Shown here one piece after another: positions 1 to 7,460 of a stretch of DNA of 64,000 nt. The notes beneath the pieces were generated by a model. That model was not told the origin of the DNA. It saw only the letters and a list, made by a program, of their open reading frames with translations, and did not search any database. The position numbers and the translations under genes are program-made. The DNA comes from Methanosarcinaceae archaeon. Lineage in GTDB: Archaea; Halobacteriota; Methanosarcinia; Methanosarcinales; Methanosarcinaceae. The DNA lies in the NCBI GenBank assembly GCA_020055655.1, contig JAIPUR010000005.1, forward strand, positions 1-64,000, in the 5' to 3' direction. Numbering within the stretch: position 1 is the first letter of the stretch; the number at the start of each line of letters is the position of its first letter.

Positions 1-1
1 C

Positions 2-544
2 GTTCTGGACGAAAAAGGTATCTCATCAGCACTTCTCATCGGTGCTCTGATTGCAATTCCGGGACTTTTCGGTACGTTTTCAGCACTGACACATGTCAGG
101 GTTTCAAACTATCTTACAGAGATGAAGACAAATTTCTTCTTCTTCATCATGCTCGGAACAGGCATTTTCATCCTTTCAATTGCACCGGATATGACATCAC
201 TTATATCCGGGCTGGTAATAACAGGATTGGCTTTTGGTATCATCAATGCCACAAATCTAAGCTGGCTTGGAAGGATTGCACCAGAAGAATCACGTGGAAA
301 GATATTTTCCGGGTTTACCACCGTACTCTTCCTTGGACAATTGGTCAGCCCTTTGATCATCCAGCCAATTCTGAAAAGCGGTACTCTCTACGATGCTTAT
401 GCATTCCTTGGAATTGCCGGTGTCGGGTTGGGACTAGCATTTGGAATTGTTAGTGTAATGGGAATCATAGATCAATCTGTTCTGACCATCGAACATCCGG
501 TGGCAATGGAAATGGAAGAATTATATTTTGAAGATATAGAATAG
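2..544 (+). CDS. MFS transporter, C-terminal part (5' end outside window)
   Basis: The frame is open from the left edge to the stop at 542-544, so only the last 180 residues are visible. It shows alternating hydrophobic helices with a short basic loop in the style of a major facilitator (APEESRGKIFSGFTT), then two more helices and an acidic C-terminal tail. MFS proteins are inner-membrane secondary transporters. The substrate cannot be read from this half. An internal ATG at 122 is not the start, because the frame continues upstream with transporter-like helices. There is no same-strand partner close downstream; the next gene begins about 200 bases later with its own upstream AT-rich region. 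Confidence 0.8.
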   Translation, partial: VLDEKGISSALLIGALIAIPGLFGTFSALTHVRVSNYLTEMKTNFFFFIMLGTGIFILSIAPDMTSLISGLVITGLAFGIINATNLSWLGRIAPEESRGKIFSGFTTVLFLGQLVSPLIIQPILKSGTLYDAYAFLGIAGVGLGLAFGIVSVMGIIDQSVLTIEHPVAMEMEELYFEDIE

Positions 545-742
545 TAAGATTTTTTCAAAAATACCAATAAGTTCTTTCATAAAAATTAGGCGTACGATCC
601 TGCTGTATATGTTGGGGTCGTGTGATGATTTTGTTAAGGGTTCCTACTAAGCCAAAATCAAAATCCTTTTAAGCTTTTGAGCATTATTCCGATACAATGT
701 CACCTGTTTTCAAGAACAACAGGATATTTAAAGGTAGTTTGT

Positions 743-1744
743 ATGAATGAAGATGTGAACATACTTGGTGGAGGAATAAGCGGTCTTGCATGTGCGATCA
801 TCCTTCGCAAAAATGGACATGATGTTAATGTTTATGAAAAAAGGAGCTCTATTGGTGCAAGATTCAATGGGGATTGGCAGGGTTTAGAGAACTGGTCTGA
901 AAAAATTGATGTCTTAGAACAAATTAGATCTTATGCCATCGACACATCATCTTTTGATTATACATCTCTTAGTAAGCTGGACATTCATTATTCAAATAAA
1001 ATAAGAACTCTTCAGCAAAAAAATGCCTGTTATTTTTTGAAGCGAGGAAATTGCGAAGAATGCCTGGATACAAACTTGTGCGAACAAGCTCAGAAATTGG
1101 GAGTAAATATTCATTTCAATTCCAGCCCTGATGAAAGTACACCCATTCACGTAAATGCTACCGGTCCTAAAAACAAACAGATCCTTGCAAAAGGAATAAA
1201 ATTCACCACAAAACATGAAGATGTCTATAAAATGGGTTTTGGAAGTGAATTTGCAAAAGGATTTTATTCATATCTTGTTATCAGAGATGGTCACGGAACA
1301 ATTTCAACCGTTTTCCATCATGAAGATGCACAGCATTCTAATAAATACCTTCAAAACACAGTTGATTATTTTTCAAAATACCTAGATAAGGGTGATCTGG
1401 AAACAGGTCACAAGTTTGGCGGTTATGGAGCCTTTGAGATCAAAGACTCATTCTATGATGAAAATGGTGCAATGCTAATAGGAGAAGCAGCCGGTTTTCA
1501 GGATTACCTCTGGGGATTCGGGATGAGATATGCATTCCAGAGTGGGTATTTTGCTGCAAGAAGCATAATGTATGGAGAATCTTACAGCGACCTGATCAAA
1601 GACAATTTGCTTCAAAAAATGAGACATTCAAAAAGGAATAGATCAATTTTTGAAACTATGGGTCCTCTGGCATATCCTCTTGCGTATTATGCATTGAGCT
1701 CTACTAAAAAACCGCTAAAGCTCTTAAATCTGATATATAGATAA
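743..1744 (+). CDS. FAD-dependent oxidoreductase, geranylgeranyl-reductase-like
   Basis: A 333-residue flavoprotein. The N-terminus carries a Rossmann dinucleotide motif (LGGGISGLACA) followed by a glutamate-ending second strand (VNVYEK), as in FAD proteins of the GR2 class. Near residues 255-295 is a second FAD motif (GAMLIGEAAGFQDYLWGFG) typical of geranylgeranyl reductases and related archaeal lipid or quinone reductases. Four cysteines lie close together near residue 100-115 (NACYF, NCEEC, NLC) and could bind metal or form disulfides. I chose the ATG at 743 because it follows an AAGGT-type ribosome site and places the Rossmann motif six residues in; an upstream TTG at 677 would add 22 unlikely residues. 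The substrate is unknown. Confidence 0.75.
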   Translation: MNEDVNILGGGISGLACAIILRKNGHDVNVYEKRSSIGARFNGDWQGLENWSEKIDVLEQIRSYAIDTSSFDYTSLSKLDIHYSNKIRTLQQKNACYFLKRGNCEECLDTNLCEQAQKLGVNIHFNSSPDESTPIHVNATGPKNKQILAKGIKFTTKHEDVYKMGFGSEFAKGFYSYLVIRDGHGTISTVFHHEDAQHSNKYLQNTVDYFSKYLDKGDLETGHKFGGYGAFEIKDSFYDENGAMLIGEAAGFQDYLWGFGMRYAFQSGYFAARSIMYGESYSDLIKDNLLQKMRHSKRNRSIFETMGPLAYPLAYYALSSTKKPLKLLNLIYR

Positions 1745-1772
1745 GGTTACGAGCCGTCGTGTATCTGGAATA

Positions 1773-2798
1773 TTACCAATTATCCAGGCAAGACTGGCAT
1801 TCTCCACCTACTGCATCCATCAGGGTTTTAGTATTCCCGTTGACCAGTTTCTCTGAGAAATCACGCTCATTGACCAGATAGTCAAAAAGATCATTGGATC
1901 TGGGTTTTTTCCATTTGAGATCATAATCACTTGTTACAGGAGGATCGAGGAAGAAATTCCTGATCTCTTCAACTGGATACTCTGAGCGAATGTCCTTGTC
2001 TTCTTTTCTGATTATGGTGTCAATGTTCTCATGTTTCTGGATGAGCTTGAGGGCAGTCTTTGCACCTACACGGTATATACCTTCATTAAAATCAGTACCA
2101 ATACAGATACTCATATCGATAAGTTGCTCGCGGGTTAATTCCAGATTAGCCAGCGACTCACTCAATGAGATATCTTCCGGAGTGATAGAAATATAAGCCT
2201 TCTTGCCAGGAACTTTTCGTTTTCCACTACTACCCATATTGCGTACAACATTCTCAGCTCCGAAAAGGAAAGAATCGTAATCCTGTGAGCCTACAGAATC
2301 AGCATCTCCACGGGTTACCATAAAAGCTGCCTGTGCCTCTGCTTCGGATTCCGCTTGTACATACGGAATTCCCATAAGATCTAAGATCTTCTTGGATTCT
2401 TCAAGAATCTGTGGGGTTATTCTGGAGGTTCCCTGGGCATACTTTTTCATATTCTCAATGTTACCTTCATCCTTGGCGATCTCATACTTGCGGGCTGCAT
2501 CCTGCTTGCATTCCTTGCGTTTATCAAGAGTGTCCCGTTTCATATCAGGTGGTTTTCCATCAAAAATGAAAACTGGTTTAATACTGGAATCTCTCAACTT
2601 GCTGGTTCTTGAAAAAAGACCCGTAAGATGTGACGTTGGGTTTCCAGAGGAATCAGTGAGCAATGAACCATCACGCTGGCGAATTGCACTTAGAAACTGG
2701 TATATGGTGTTGTAAGCATCAATTGCAATCACCTTTCCAGATAGCTCTTCGTACGTGATTGGATTTTTTGTGAGTAAAGCTCCTATTTGTGTGCCCAT
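1773..2798 (-). CDS. fen: Flap endonuclease 1
   Basis: FEN-1 removes 5' flaps in Okazaki-fragment processing and repair and acts with PCNA. The 341-residue protein has the usual archaeal length. The XPG N-domain holds VIAIDAYN and VFIFDGKPPDMK, the internal domain holds YVQAESEAEAQAA and GSQDYDSFLFGA, and GTDFNEGIYRVG marks the H2TH region. These supply the acidic residues that bind two metals. The C-terminus ends in QSCLDNW, a PCNA-interacting peptide. The start at 2798 follows GAGGA on the minus strand; longer upstream frames add a non-homologous AT-rich leader. Downstream of this gene the oxidoreductase at 743 converges on it. Confidence 0.95.
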   Translation of the reverse strand: MGTQIGALLTKNPITYEELSGKVIAIDAYNTIYQFLSAIRQRDGSLLTDSSGNPTSHLTGLFSRTSKLRDSSIKPVFIFDGKPPDMKRDTLDKRKECKQDAARKYEIAKDEGNIENMKKYAQGTSRITPQILEESKKILDLMGIPYVQAESEAEAQAAFMVTRGDADSVGSQDYDSFLFGAENVVRNMGSSGKRKVPGKKAYISITPEDISLSESLANLELTREQLIDMSICIGTDFNEGIYRVGAKTALKLIQKHENIDTIIRKEDKDIRSEYPVEEIRNFFLDPPVTSDYDLKWKKPRSNDLFDYLVNERDFSEKLVNGNTKTLMDAVGGECQSCLDNW

Positions 2799-2923
2799 TA
2801 TAATTCCTCGTAAATCTCTTTCTTTTTCCCTTCTTGTTCTACTCCAATTGACATTATAGTTTATATTGATGTTGAAAGTAGGATATAATTGAAGAAGAAT
2901 TATAAAGTAGAAAATAGAAAAGT

Positions 2924-3193
2924 TCATACCCGTTTCTGAGCTTTTGTATAGATGAAAATTTCTAGTTCTATCACGAAGAAGAACGAACTTGCTATCAGCA
3001 CATAAATGAGAGGAATTGGAAATTGCTTTAAAAATGTATAGAATGGACCATGCAGTTTCCTTGTTTCAGCTTCATTGTATGCATGCTTTGTCAGACGTAT
3101 TGATGCTTCACCATTACTGAGACCTTCCTTACTTTTTTCTAGGAGACTGAAGGTCTCATCTGTGGTGGCATGGTAGCACTTGACCTCCCCCAG
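2924..3193 (-). pseudogene. Fossil of a cation-transporting P-type ATPase N-terminus
   Basis: An 89-codon stop-free stretch bounded by TGA on both sides and lacking an ATG. Its translation has the layout of the cation-ATPase N-terminal domain (PF00690): a short start, then LLEKSKEGLSNGEASIRL, then TRKLHGPFYTFLKQFPIPL leading into the first hydrophobic helix. Intact proteins of this family run about 800-900 residues, so over 90 percent is missing; the frame stops right after the first membrane segment. No phosphorylation motif DKTGT is present. It sits upstream of fen and on the same strand, and its start codon appears lost. The match is by family pattern only. Confidence 0.6.
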
Positions 3194-3288
3194 TCATAGA
3201 ATAAGGTTCTACATTTTGACTTAAATTATTTTGTAGTTGAGTTTGGGATACCAATCAATACAAAAGTAATTAGACACTTTCAAATAAC

Positions 3289-4056
3289 ATGGACACAATG
3301 AATTTCGATGGCTCATGCGATCCCAATCCCGGTGGACGAATGGGATTTGGCTGGGTTATCAATTGGGATAAGAAGAAGTCTCCCACAGAAGGCAAGGATG
3401 AAAAACAGAGACATCCAGAAAACACGAATAACGTAGCAGAATACACTGCACTAAAAGAAGGTATCCTTCAGTACCTGAAACTTGGTGGAAAAGGTCCTCT
3501 GCAAGTATACGGCGACAGCAAGCTTGTCATCAGCCAGATATCAGGCAAGTGGAAGGTCAAGAACCAGAAACTTGCAGTCATCCACAAGCAAATAAATGAG
3601 ATCATCAAAAAACACGATCTCAAGGTGAAATTCAACTGGGTGCCAAGGGAGGAGAACTCAATTGCAGATAGACTTGCAATGCCAAAAAACGCTTCCAAAA
3701 CCACTCCTGTTAAACTGGAAGACAGAAAGTTCGTCACTGATGTAAATAGGGCCTCTATTTCCCCGCAACTTCGCCTGAGTATCAATAAGTTGAATACAAA
3801 TCCCACACCCGGATTTAAAAACTTCGCCCAGCTACGTACCGGCGGCCTTGATACCTTTTCCAGAAAAAAGATGAATGAACTAAGCGAAGAAGCTGGAAAG
3901 AAAGCTGTGGAAATAGTCAAAAAAGAGTTTCCCAATAGCACTAAAGATCAGGAATCTGCGCTTCGATGGATGCTTAGAGGATTGAGCACTGATCTGGCTG
4001 TGAGAAAAGTCAAGGTGGATGTTGAGATCAGTAAGAAGCGTAATAAAAAGAAGTAA
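3289..4056 (+). CDS. rnhA: RNase HI family protein with C-terminal extension
   Basis: Residues 1-135 form an RNase H fold: FDGSCDPNPGG gives the first catalytic Asp, NNVAEYTAL the Glu, VYGDSKLV the second Asp and NSIADRLA the last Asp, so the DEDD set is complete. The enzyme cuts RNA in RNA-DNA hybrids. The remaining 120 residues are basic (ending KKRNKKK) and are not part of the catalytic fold; they may bind nucleic acid. The protein is 255 residues, longer than bacterial RNase HI of about 155. The ATG at 3289 is used; an ATG three codons later is also possible. It lies divergent from the ATPase fossil. Confidence 0.85.
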   Translation: MDTMNFDGSCDPNPGGRMGFGWVINWDKKKSPTEGKDEKQRHPENTNNVAEYTALKEGILQYLKLGGKGPLQVYGDSKLVISQISGKWKVKNQKLAVIHKQINEIIKKHDLKVKFNWVPREENSIADRLAMPKNASKTTPVKLEDRKFVTDVNRASISPQLRLSINKLNTNPTPGFKNFAQLRTGGLDTFSRKKMNELSEEAGKKAVEIVKKEFPNSTKDQESALRWMLRGLSTDLAVRKVKVDVEISKKRNKKK

Positions 4057-4077
4057 ATTGAAAGAGGGAATAATCCC

Positions 4078-4734
4078 TCAATCTAACAAAATAAGCGTGT
4101 ACTGGGATGGTATCTCATCGCTCAGAGGAAATGAGGGCAGCTCAATGCCAAGTTTTTCCAGTGTTTTATCCATTCTTATTCCAAGTCCCATGATACATGG
4201 CCTGCGAATAGTAGGCTGATGGCATGATCCTTGTGAGCCTGCACATGCAACGTCTGAGCAATCACTGTTAGCACACCACGTACACATGCCCGGAAAAGTA
4301 CCAAGGGCCATGTTGTACCCAAGGCTCCACGCTAATTTTTCAAGCTCAATAGTCCCCGGCTGTATTATCTCCTTACGTTCCCTGATCACAGTTTTCAAAG
4401 TACTGACAAACTCTTCCTGAGTTTTACTATCCTCTGCCGGAACAACACTGTATTTTATGAAATTCTCACTCACTTCTCTTGAAAACACATTGCTGGATTC
4501 CCAGTGTATAAGCAAAGCCCACTCATATTCCGCAAGCATCCTCCGGAACTCATCAACAGTAGGTATGAACGGCGGACAAACCTGACTTCCATACCCATTG
4601 CAGCCAAATATGCACTTCAGAATGGTTCTGTTCTCCACCACAATATCCTCTGCGCGAAAAAGCTTGATACTGTTCGCGCCAAGAGTATCAGCTTCCGATT
4701 CAAATCTTGCGCAGTCTTTTTTTGGTATATTCAT
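4078..4734 (-). CDS. DUF2284 cysteine-rich metal-binding protein
   Basis: A 218-residue cytosolic protein with the DUF2284 layout. Cysteines cluster at CIFGCNGYGSQVCPP (near residues 41-55) and at MCTWCANSDCSDVACAGSQG (near residues 150-170), with a further SCHQP and RRPC, which suggests an iron-sulfur or zinc centre. There is no signal peptide. The family is common in methanogens and anaerobes, with no biochemical role I can name. It converges with the RNase HI gene (22 bases between stop codons) and has its own upstream region, so it is probably monocistronic. Confidence 0.75.
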   Translation of the reverse strand: MNIPKKDCARFESEADTLGANSIKLFRAEDIVVENRTILKCIFGCNGYGSQVCPPFIPTVDEFRRMLAEYEWALLIHWESSNVFSREVSENFIKYSVVPAEDSKTQEEFVSTLKTVIRERKEIIQPGTIELEKLAWSLGYNMALGTFPGMCTWCANSDCSDVACAGSQGSCHQPTIRRPCIMGLGIRMDKTLEKLGIELPSFPLSDEIPSQYTLILLD

Positions 4735-5233
4735 AATTTCAATTGGAAACTAATAGTTGATTTATTTATTGATTTGTGCCAGATAATTTTTGCTTGCTCT
4801 TAGATTAATAATAATATGTGATTTTGATCAGTTCCTATTAGCCATAATAAAGGAAGTGTAAACGATGGTGAAATCTTCATTTGTAATATTCATTTGTAGT
4901 CTTATAGGATAGCAGTTCCAAGCATCGATCATTTTTTGTTCTAATTATATTTTATCCTCTTTGGATATATCGCATTCATTGAGATATTGAAGAATTAGAT
5001 CTTTATCTTTATCCTCGGCTTGCAAGCTTGTTCTACATTAATGATAAAGATGAACTATTTCCTTTTGTTCTGGACTTAAAAAGCATATTATGGGCTAATA
5101 CACAAAGACACAATCTTCTTTGCTTTTTAAACAGTCCTATTGAGAGAAAAAATATTTTTCTCTATGAAATTTAATAGCAGCTTGAATTTTAAGTGCGTTG
5201 TATTTTTTGCTACTATTTGATTTTAAAATGCGA
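4735..5233. other. Gene-poor intergenic region
   Basis: About 500 AT-rich bases between the DUF2284 gene and the promoter of the zinc-ribbon genes. On the minus strand around 4955-5035 there is a short stop-free stretch reading LQAEDKDKDLILQYLNECD that could be a gene relic, but it is too short and has no recognisable family. I see no RNA gene, repeat or other coding region here. Confidence 0.5.
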
Positions 5234-5338
5234 TTTGCTTATATATGAGTATTTCATACCTATGAGCGGGGTAGAGGCAAGTTCTCTACATATTAGTTAA
5301 GAGCATGAGGTTGTGGAAGACCTCTTGCAACATGGGGG
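5234..5338 (+). promoter_or_regulatory. Promoter and two-hairpin leader of the zinc-ribbon genes
   Basis: A TATA box (GCTTATATATG) lies near 5237-5247. The transcript would then contain two consecutive hairpins: GTAGAG at 5271-5276 with CTCTAC at 5284-5289 (seven-base loop), and GCATGAGGT at 5303-5311 with ACCTCTTGC at 5320-5328 (one mismatch, eight-base loop). The ribosome site, a run of five G near 5334-5338, follows directly, so the second hairpin could control access to it. Pairing was read by eye. Confidence 0.4.
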
Positions 5339-5345
5339 AAATAAA

Positions 5346-5480
5346 GTGAAACAATTAGATAAGTGCCCGGAGTGCAGCTCACATCTGCACGATGGTGAAC
5401 ATGTACAGATATGTGGTGAGTGTGGTTACTGGACAAGAAAAGGAACTGCAAGGTTAGATGCTATTGATTTATTTACTTGA
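5346..5480 (+). CDS. Very small zinc-ribbon protein, 44 residues
   Basis: The frame starts with GTG at 5346 after GGGGGAA and ends with TGA at 5478. It encodes two CxxC knuckles, CPEC and CGEC, separated by 14 residues, which is the spacing of a zinc ribbon. The tail is short and basic and then hydrophobic (ARLDAIDLFT). Small two-CxxC proteins of this kind are frequent in archaea and usually unstudied. The next small zinc-ribbon gene follows after nine bases, so the two are probably one transcript behind a structured leader. A role in transcription or translation regulation, or in metal sensing, would be guesswork. Confidence 0.65.
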   Translation: MKQLDKCPECSSHLHDGEHVQICGECGYWTRKGTARLDAIDLFT

Positions 5481-5489
5481 GGTTGGATC

Positions 5490-5615
5490 ATGAATAAAAC
5501 AAAAGGTAATTCGTGTCCTCGCTGTAAATGCGAGCTTAAAAGACAGGTGCTTGGAATCAATAGGGTGTTTTATTGTCCGCTTTGTGGTAATATGACATCC
5601 GATGAGTTGGCATAA
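5490..5615 (+). CDS. Very small zinc-ribbon protein, 41 residues
   Basis: ATG at 5490 follows GAGGTTGGATC, and the stop TAA is at 5613. The 41 residues contain CPRC (with a further Cys two residues on, KCE) and CPLC, the two knuckles of a zinc ribbon, and a basic stretch ELKRQV between them. It lies nine bases behind the 44-residue zinc-ribbon gene, which supports co-expression of two different miniature zinc proteins. The 3' end touches an Hsp20-like relic on the opposite strand. The function is unknown. Confidence 0.65.
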   Translation: MNKTKGNSCPRCKCELKRQVLGINRVFYCPLCGNMTSDELA

Positions 5616-5730
5616 TTGCTATACCCATCATCCTTTCTCTTTTTGTATTCAGTGAACACTGTACTCCTGCTTTTCTTTTAACTGTATCGTGATCAACATT
5701 CTCAGGAAGCCAGAATTTCTGTTCCACACA
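5614..5730 (-). pseudogene. Degenerate Hsp20 (alpha-crystallin) fragment
   Basis: Inside a 73-codon minus-strand frame, the stretch QKFWLPENVDHDTVKRKAGV followed by SLNTKRERMMGI matches the end of the alpha-crystallin domain of small heat-shock proteins (FRLPENVD..KVKAKY..GVLEVTLPKKE..GI). Only about 40 residues of the domain survive, several consensus positions are changed, and the N-terminal two thirds are absent. It is most likely a decayed copy and not a functional gene. Confidence 0.4.
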
Positions 5731-5963
5731 TCGCCCTGAGATATTTGATTGAATCAAATCAATTCCTGCACGATGCAATTGACTTGTAAAGAACTATGCT
5801 ATCAGTGAGTCCTTCGTTTCTCGATTAGTAATTCTTGAGGATTATGTTCCACTAATAAACCAACACAATGTAATATAATTTGTAAATTTTCAACTAGTAT
5901 AAATATATTGTCACAATTCTAATGGAAAACAAAGTTAAAAAACGCTATCATGAGAGAGAAAAA

Positions 5964-6038
5964 TGCTCCGGCCGGGATTCGAACCCGAGTTTTCAGCTCG
6001 AAAGGCTGGAATGATTGACCGGACTACACTACCGGAGC
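5964..6038 (-). tRNA. tRNA-Glu (UUC), copy 2 of a tandem pair
   Basis: The 75-base minus-strand gene folds into a cloverleaf: acceptor GCTCCGG pairs with CCGGAGC, the T arm is TCGGG-TTCGAAT-CCCGG and the seven-base anticodon loop CTTTCGA carries UUC. The discriminator base is A and no CCA is encoded. The anticodon stem has a C-A mismatch at its outermost pair. The sequence is identical to the copy at 6098-6172, 59 bases upstream on the same strand, so both are probably made from one precursor. Glutamate tRNA also feeds haem and corrinoid synthesis through glutamyl-tRNA reductase. Confidence 0.95.
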
Positions 6039-6097
6039 ATTGCGATTTAATTTAGTAAAATTAAAGTATTGTTCAAAAACAGTGTGAGAGACTGAGG

Positions 6098-6172
6098 TGC
6101 TCCGGCCGGGATTCGAACCCGAGTTTTCAGCTCGAAAGGCTGGAATGATTGACCGGACTACACTACCGGAGC
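6098..6172 (-). tRNA. tRNA-Glu (UUC), copy 1 of a tandem pair
   Basis: Identical in all 75 bases to the copy at 5964-6038, with the same arms, UUC anticodon and no encoded CCA. This is the promoter-proximal copy: a TATA element lies about 40-50 bases upstream on the minus strand. The exact identity of the two copies points to recent duplication or gene conversion. Confidence 0.95.
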
Positions 6173-6205
6173 ACATCGATTTTACTTTAATTGAACGACT
6201 CCAAC

Positions 6206-6230
6206 ATAACGCATATATTTAATAAAGGTT
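6206..6230 (-). promoter_or_regulatory. TATA promoter of the tRNA-Glu pair
   Basis: On the minus strand the sequence AACCTTTATTAAATATATG contains a consensus archaeal box A (TTAAATATATG, near 6212-6222) preceded by purine-poor A-rich DNA. It is 40-50 bases ahead of the first tRNA, which leaves a leader of about 15-20 bases. Confidence 0.55.
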
Positions 6231-6239
6231 TCGCCTGGA

Positions 6240-6605
6240 TCAGGCGGTTTCCTCTGTATTCTCTGCCTCGTTTCCGATATTCATGACCCAGAAAGTAAGC
6301 TTATCGCAGATTTCTGGCTGGCATGCATCCCTGCATCCTGCACATGGGGAGAAAATATCGCCTGCCATCAGAAGCTCAAAAGTAGGTTCTTTCTCTACTT
6401 TGATACTCAGACGGTACGTTCTTGCACCATTGGAAACAGCAGACTCTCGTGTGATCAGGTCATCATCCAAAATTTTGGACACAATTCTGGAGCACTTACG
6501 ACTGTCGATCTCCAGAAGTTTCCAGAGCTCGTTTTGGAAAACGCCCTCTTTATGATCACGAATTACACCCAATGCATCTTCTTCAAGAGTCATGTTATTA
6601 TCCAT
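6240..6605 (-). CDS. Winged-helix regulator with C-terminal cysteine cluster
   Basis: A 121-residue cytosolic protein. Residues 5-65 form a winged helix (GVFQNELWKLLEIDSRKCSR as the helix-turn-helix, then the wing LITRESAVSNGARTYRLSI). The C-terminus carries CAGCRDACQPEIC, a four-cysteine set that could hold zinc or an iron-sulfur cluster and make the protein redox- or metal-responsive. The ATG at 6605 lies seven bases after the LSm stop codon, so it is translated behind LSm. An alternative ATG lies four codons on. The targets are unknown. Confidence 0.7.
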   Translation of the reverse strand: MDNNMTLEEDALGVIRDHKEGVFQNELWKLLEIDSRKCSRIVSKILDDDLITRESAVSNGARTYRLSIKVEKEPTFELLMAGDIFSPCAGCRDACQPEICDKLTFWVMNIGNEAENTEETA

Positions 6606-6612
6606 TAAAATA

Positions 6613-6837
6613 TCAGTTTTCCATTGGTACAACAATTATGATATTGTTTCCGCGCAGAACCACAGAACCAAGGGAACGCAGACGTTCACCATCTGCCATC
6701 TCGACTGTATCTATCAAATGAAGATTCATATAGTCGTCAGCACTCTGTAAAGTACCTTCAAGAAGATGAAGGTCGCCTTTCATCTCAACCTGGACTTTAG
6801 ATCCAATCAATTTCTGGACTTTCTTATTAGGGAACAA
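6613..6837 (-). CDS. Sm-like archaeal protein (LSm/SmAP)
   Basis: The 74 residues carry both Sm motifs: Sm1 in [20 protein letters not shown] with [11 protein letters not shown], and Sm2 in [15 protein letters not shown], where RGNNI matches the RG(D/N) RNA-binding loop. LSm proteins form heptameric rings that bind uridine-rich RNA. The likely start is TTG at 6837, because GAGGA lies six bases before it and no ATG is available in frame. The wHTH gene follows after seven bases in the same transcript. Confidence 0.9.
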   Translation of the reverse strand: MFPNKKVQKLIGSKVQVEMKGDLHLLEGTLQSADDYMNLHLIDTVEMADGERLRSLGSVVLRGNNIIIVVPMEN

Positions 6838-6976
6838 AACTAATCCTCACATCAATTATAGAAGAATGATCTAATAATAACACTAAATTGCCATATAAAT
6901 TTACAGGCTAATTAAATTAGCTAATATCCTATTTATTATTAGCGATTTAACAGCCTTGATCTTTACACCTGAAAAA

Positions 6977-7342
6977 TCACATATAACCCTGTATCTCAGT
7001 AGTATCCTGTACAGGTGCCTCAGCTTTTTTGACCACTCCCGGCCTTTTTATAGGTCCGAACTTTGATTCATATTCCTGTATATGCTGGGTCAGCCACTTT
7101 GAAAGCTCAACTGTCGCCAGCGGCGAAAGGATAACTTCTGATTCTATCTTTCTGCGAATCACCTGAAACTCGTCGCCCTTTGCCATAGGCAGTGGCTCAT
7201 CATTATAGAAACCGATTCTGAAATCATACGGGCTATGGCCACCTACGGCACCAATAGAATATACCTGCTTGAAATCCTCCGGCTTGTAAATTTCTATCCT
7301 GGCCTTTCTCTTATCTTTAAATTCTACAGGTTTATCATCCAT
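6977..7342 (-). CDS. DUF3467 family protein
   Basis: 121 residues. The conserved part begins at VYSIGAVGGHSPYDFRIGFY and ends with SEVILSPLATVELSKWLTQH and YESKFGPI, the layout of DUF3467, a small beta-rich cytosolic family found in bacteria and archaea without assigned function. The C-terminal 20 residues are variable. It stands alone between LSm and the helicase gene on the same strand, with more than 100 bases on either side. Confidence 0.7.
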   Translation of the reverse strand: MDDKPVEFKDKRKARIEIYKPEDFKQVYSIGAVGGHSPYDFRIGFYNDEPLPMAKGDEFQVIRRKIESEVILSPLATVELSKWLTQHIQEYESKFGPIKRPGVVKKAEAPVQDTTEIQGYM

Positions 7343-7460
7343 GATATTGATTCCTAAACAAATAATTTAACTCTAATGTGTAAACATCATTTTAAAGGGT
7401 TTGGGTTTTTGAAACCTGAAACTATAAATTTGAAACTTGAGATTTGAGATCGAACATTTA

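Noticed and set aside
5557-5778. Intact 73-residue minus-strand protein
   Set aside because: The middle matches decayed Hsp20 and the frame overlaps a zinc-ribbon gene, so it is listed as a relic only.
5964-6172. tRNA pair of two different specificities
   Set aside because: Both 75-base copies are identical and carry the UUC anticodon, so both are tRNA-Glu.
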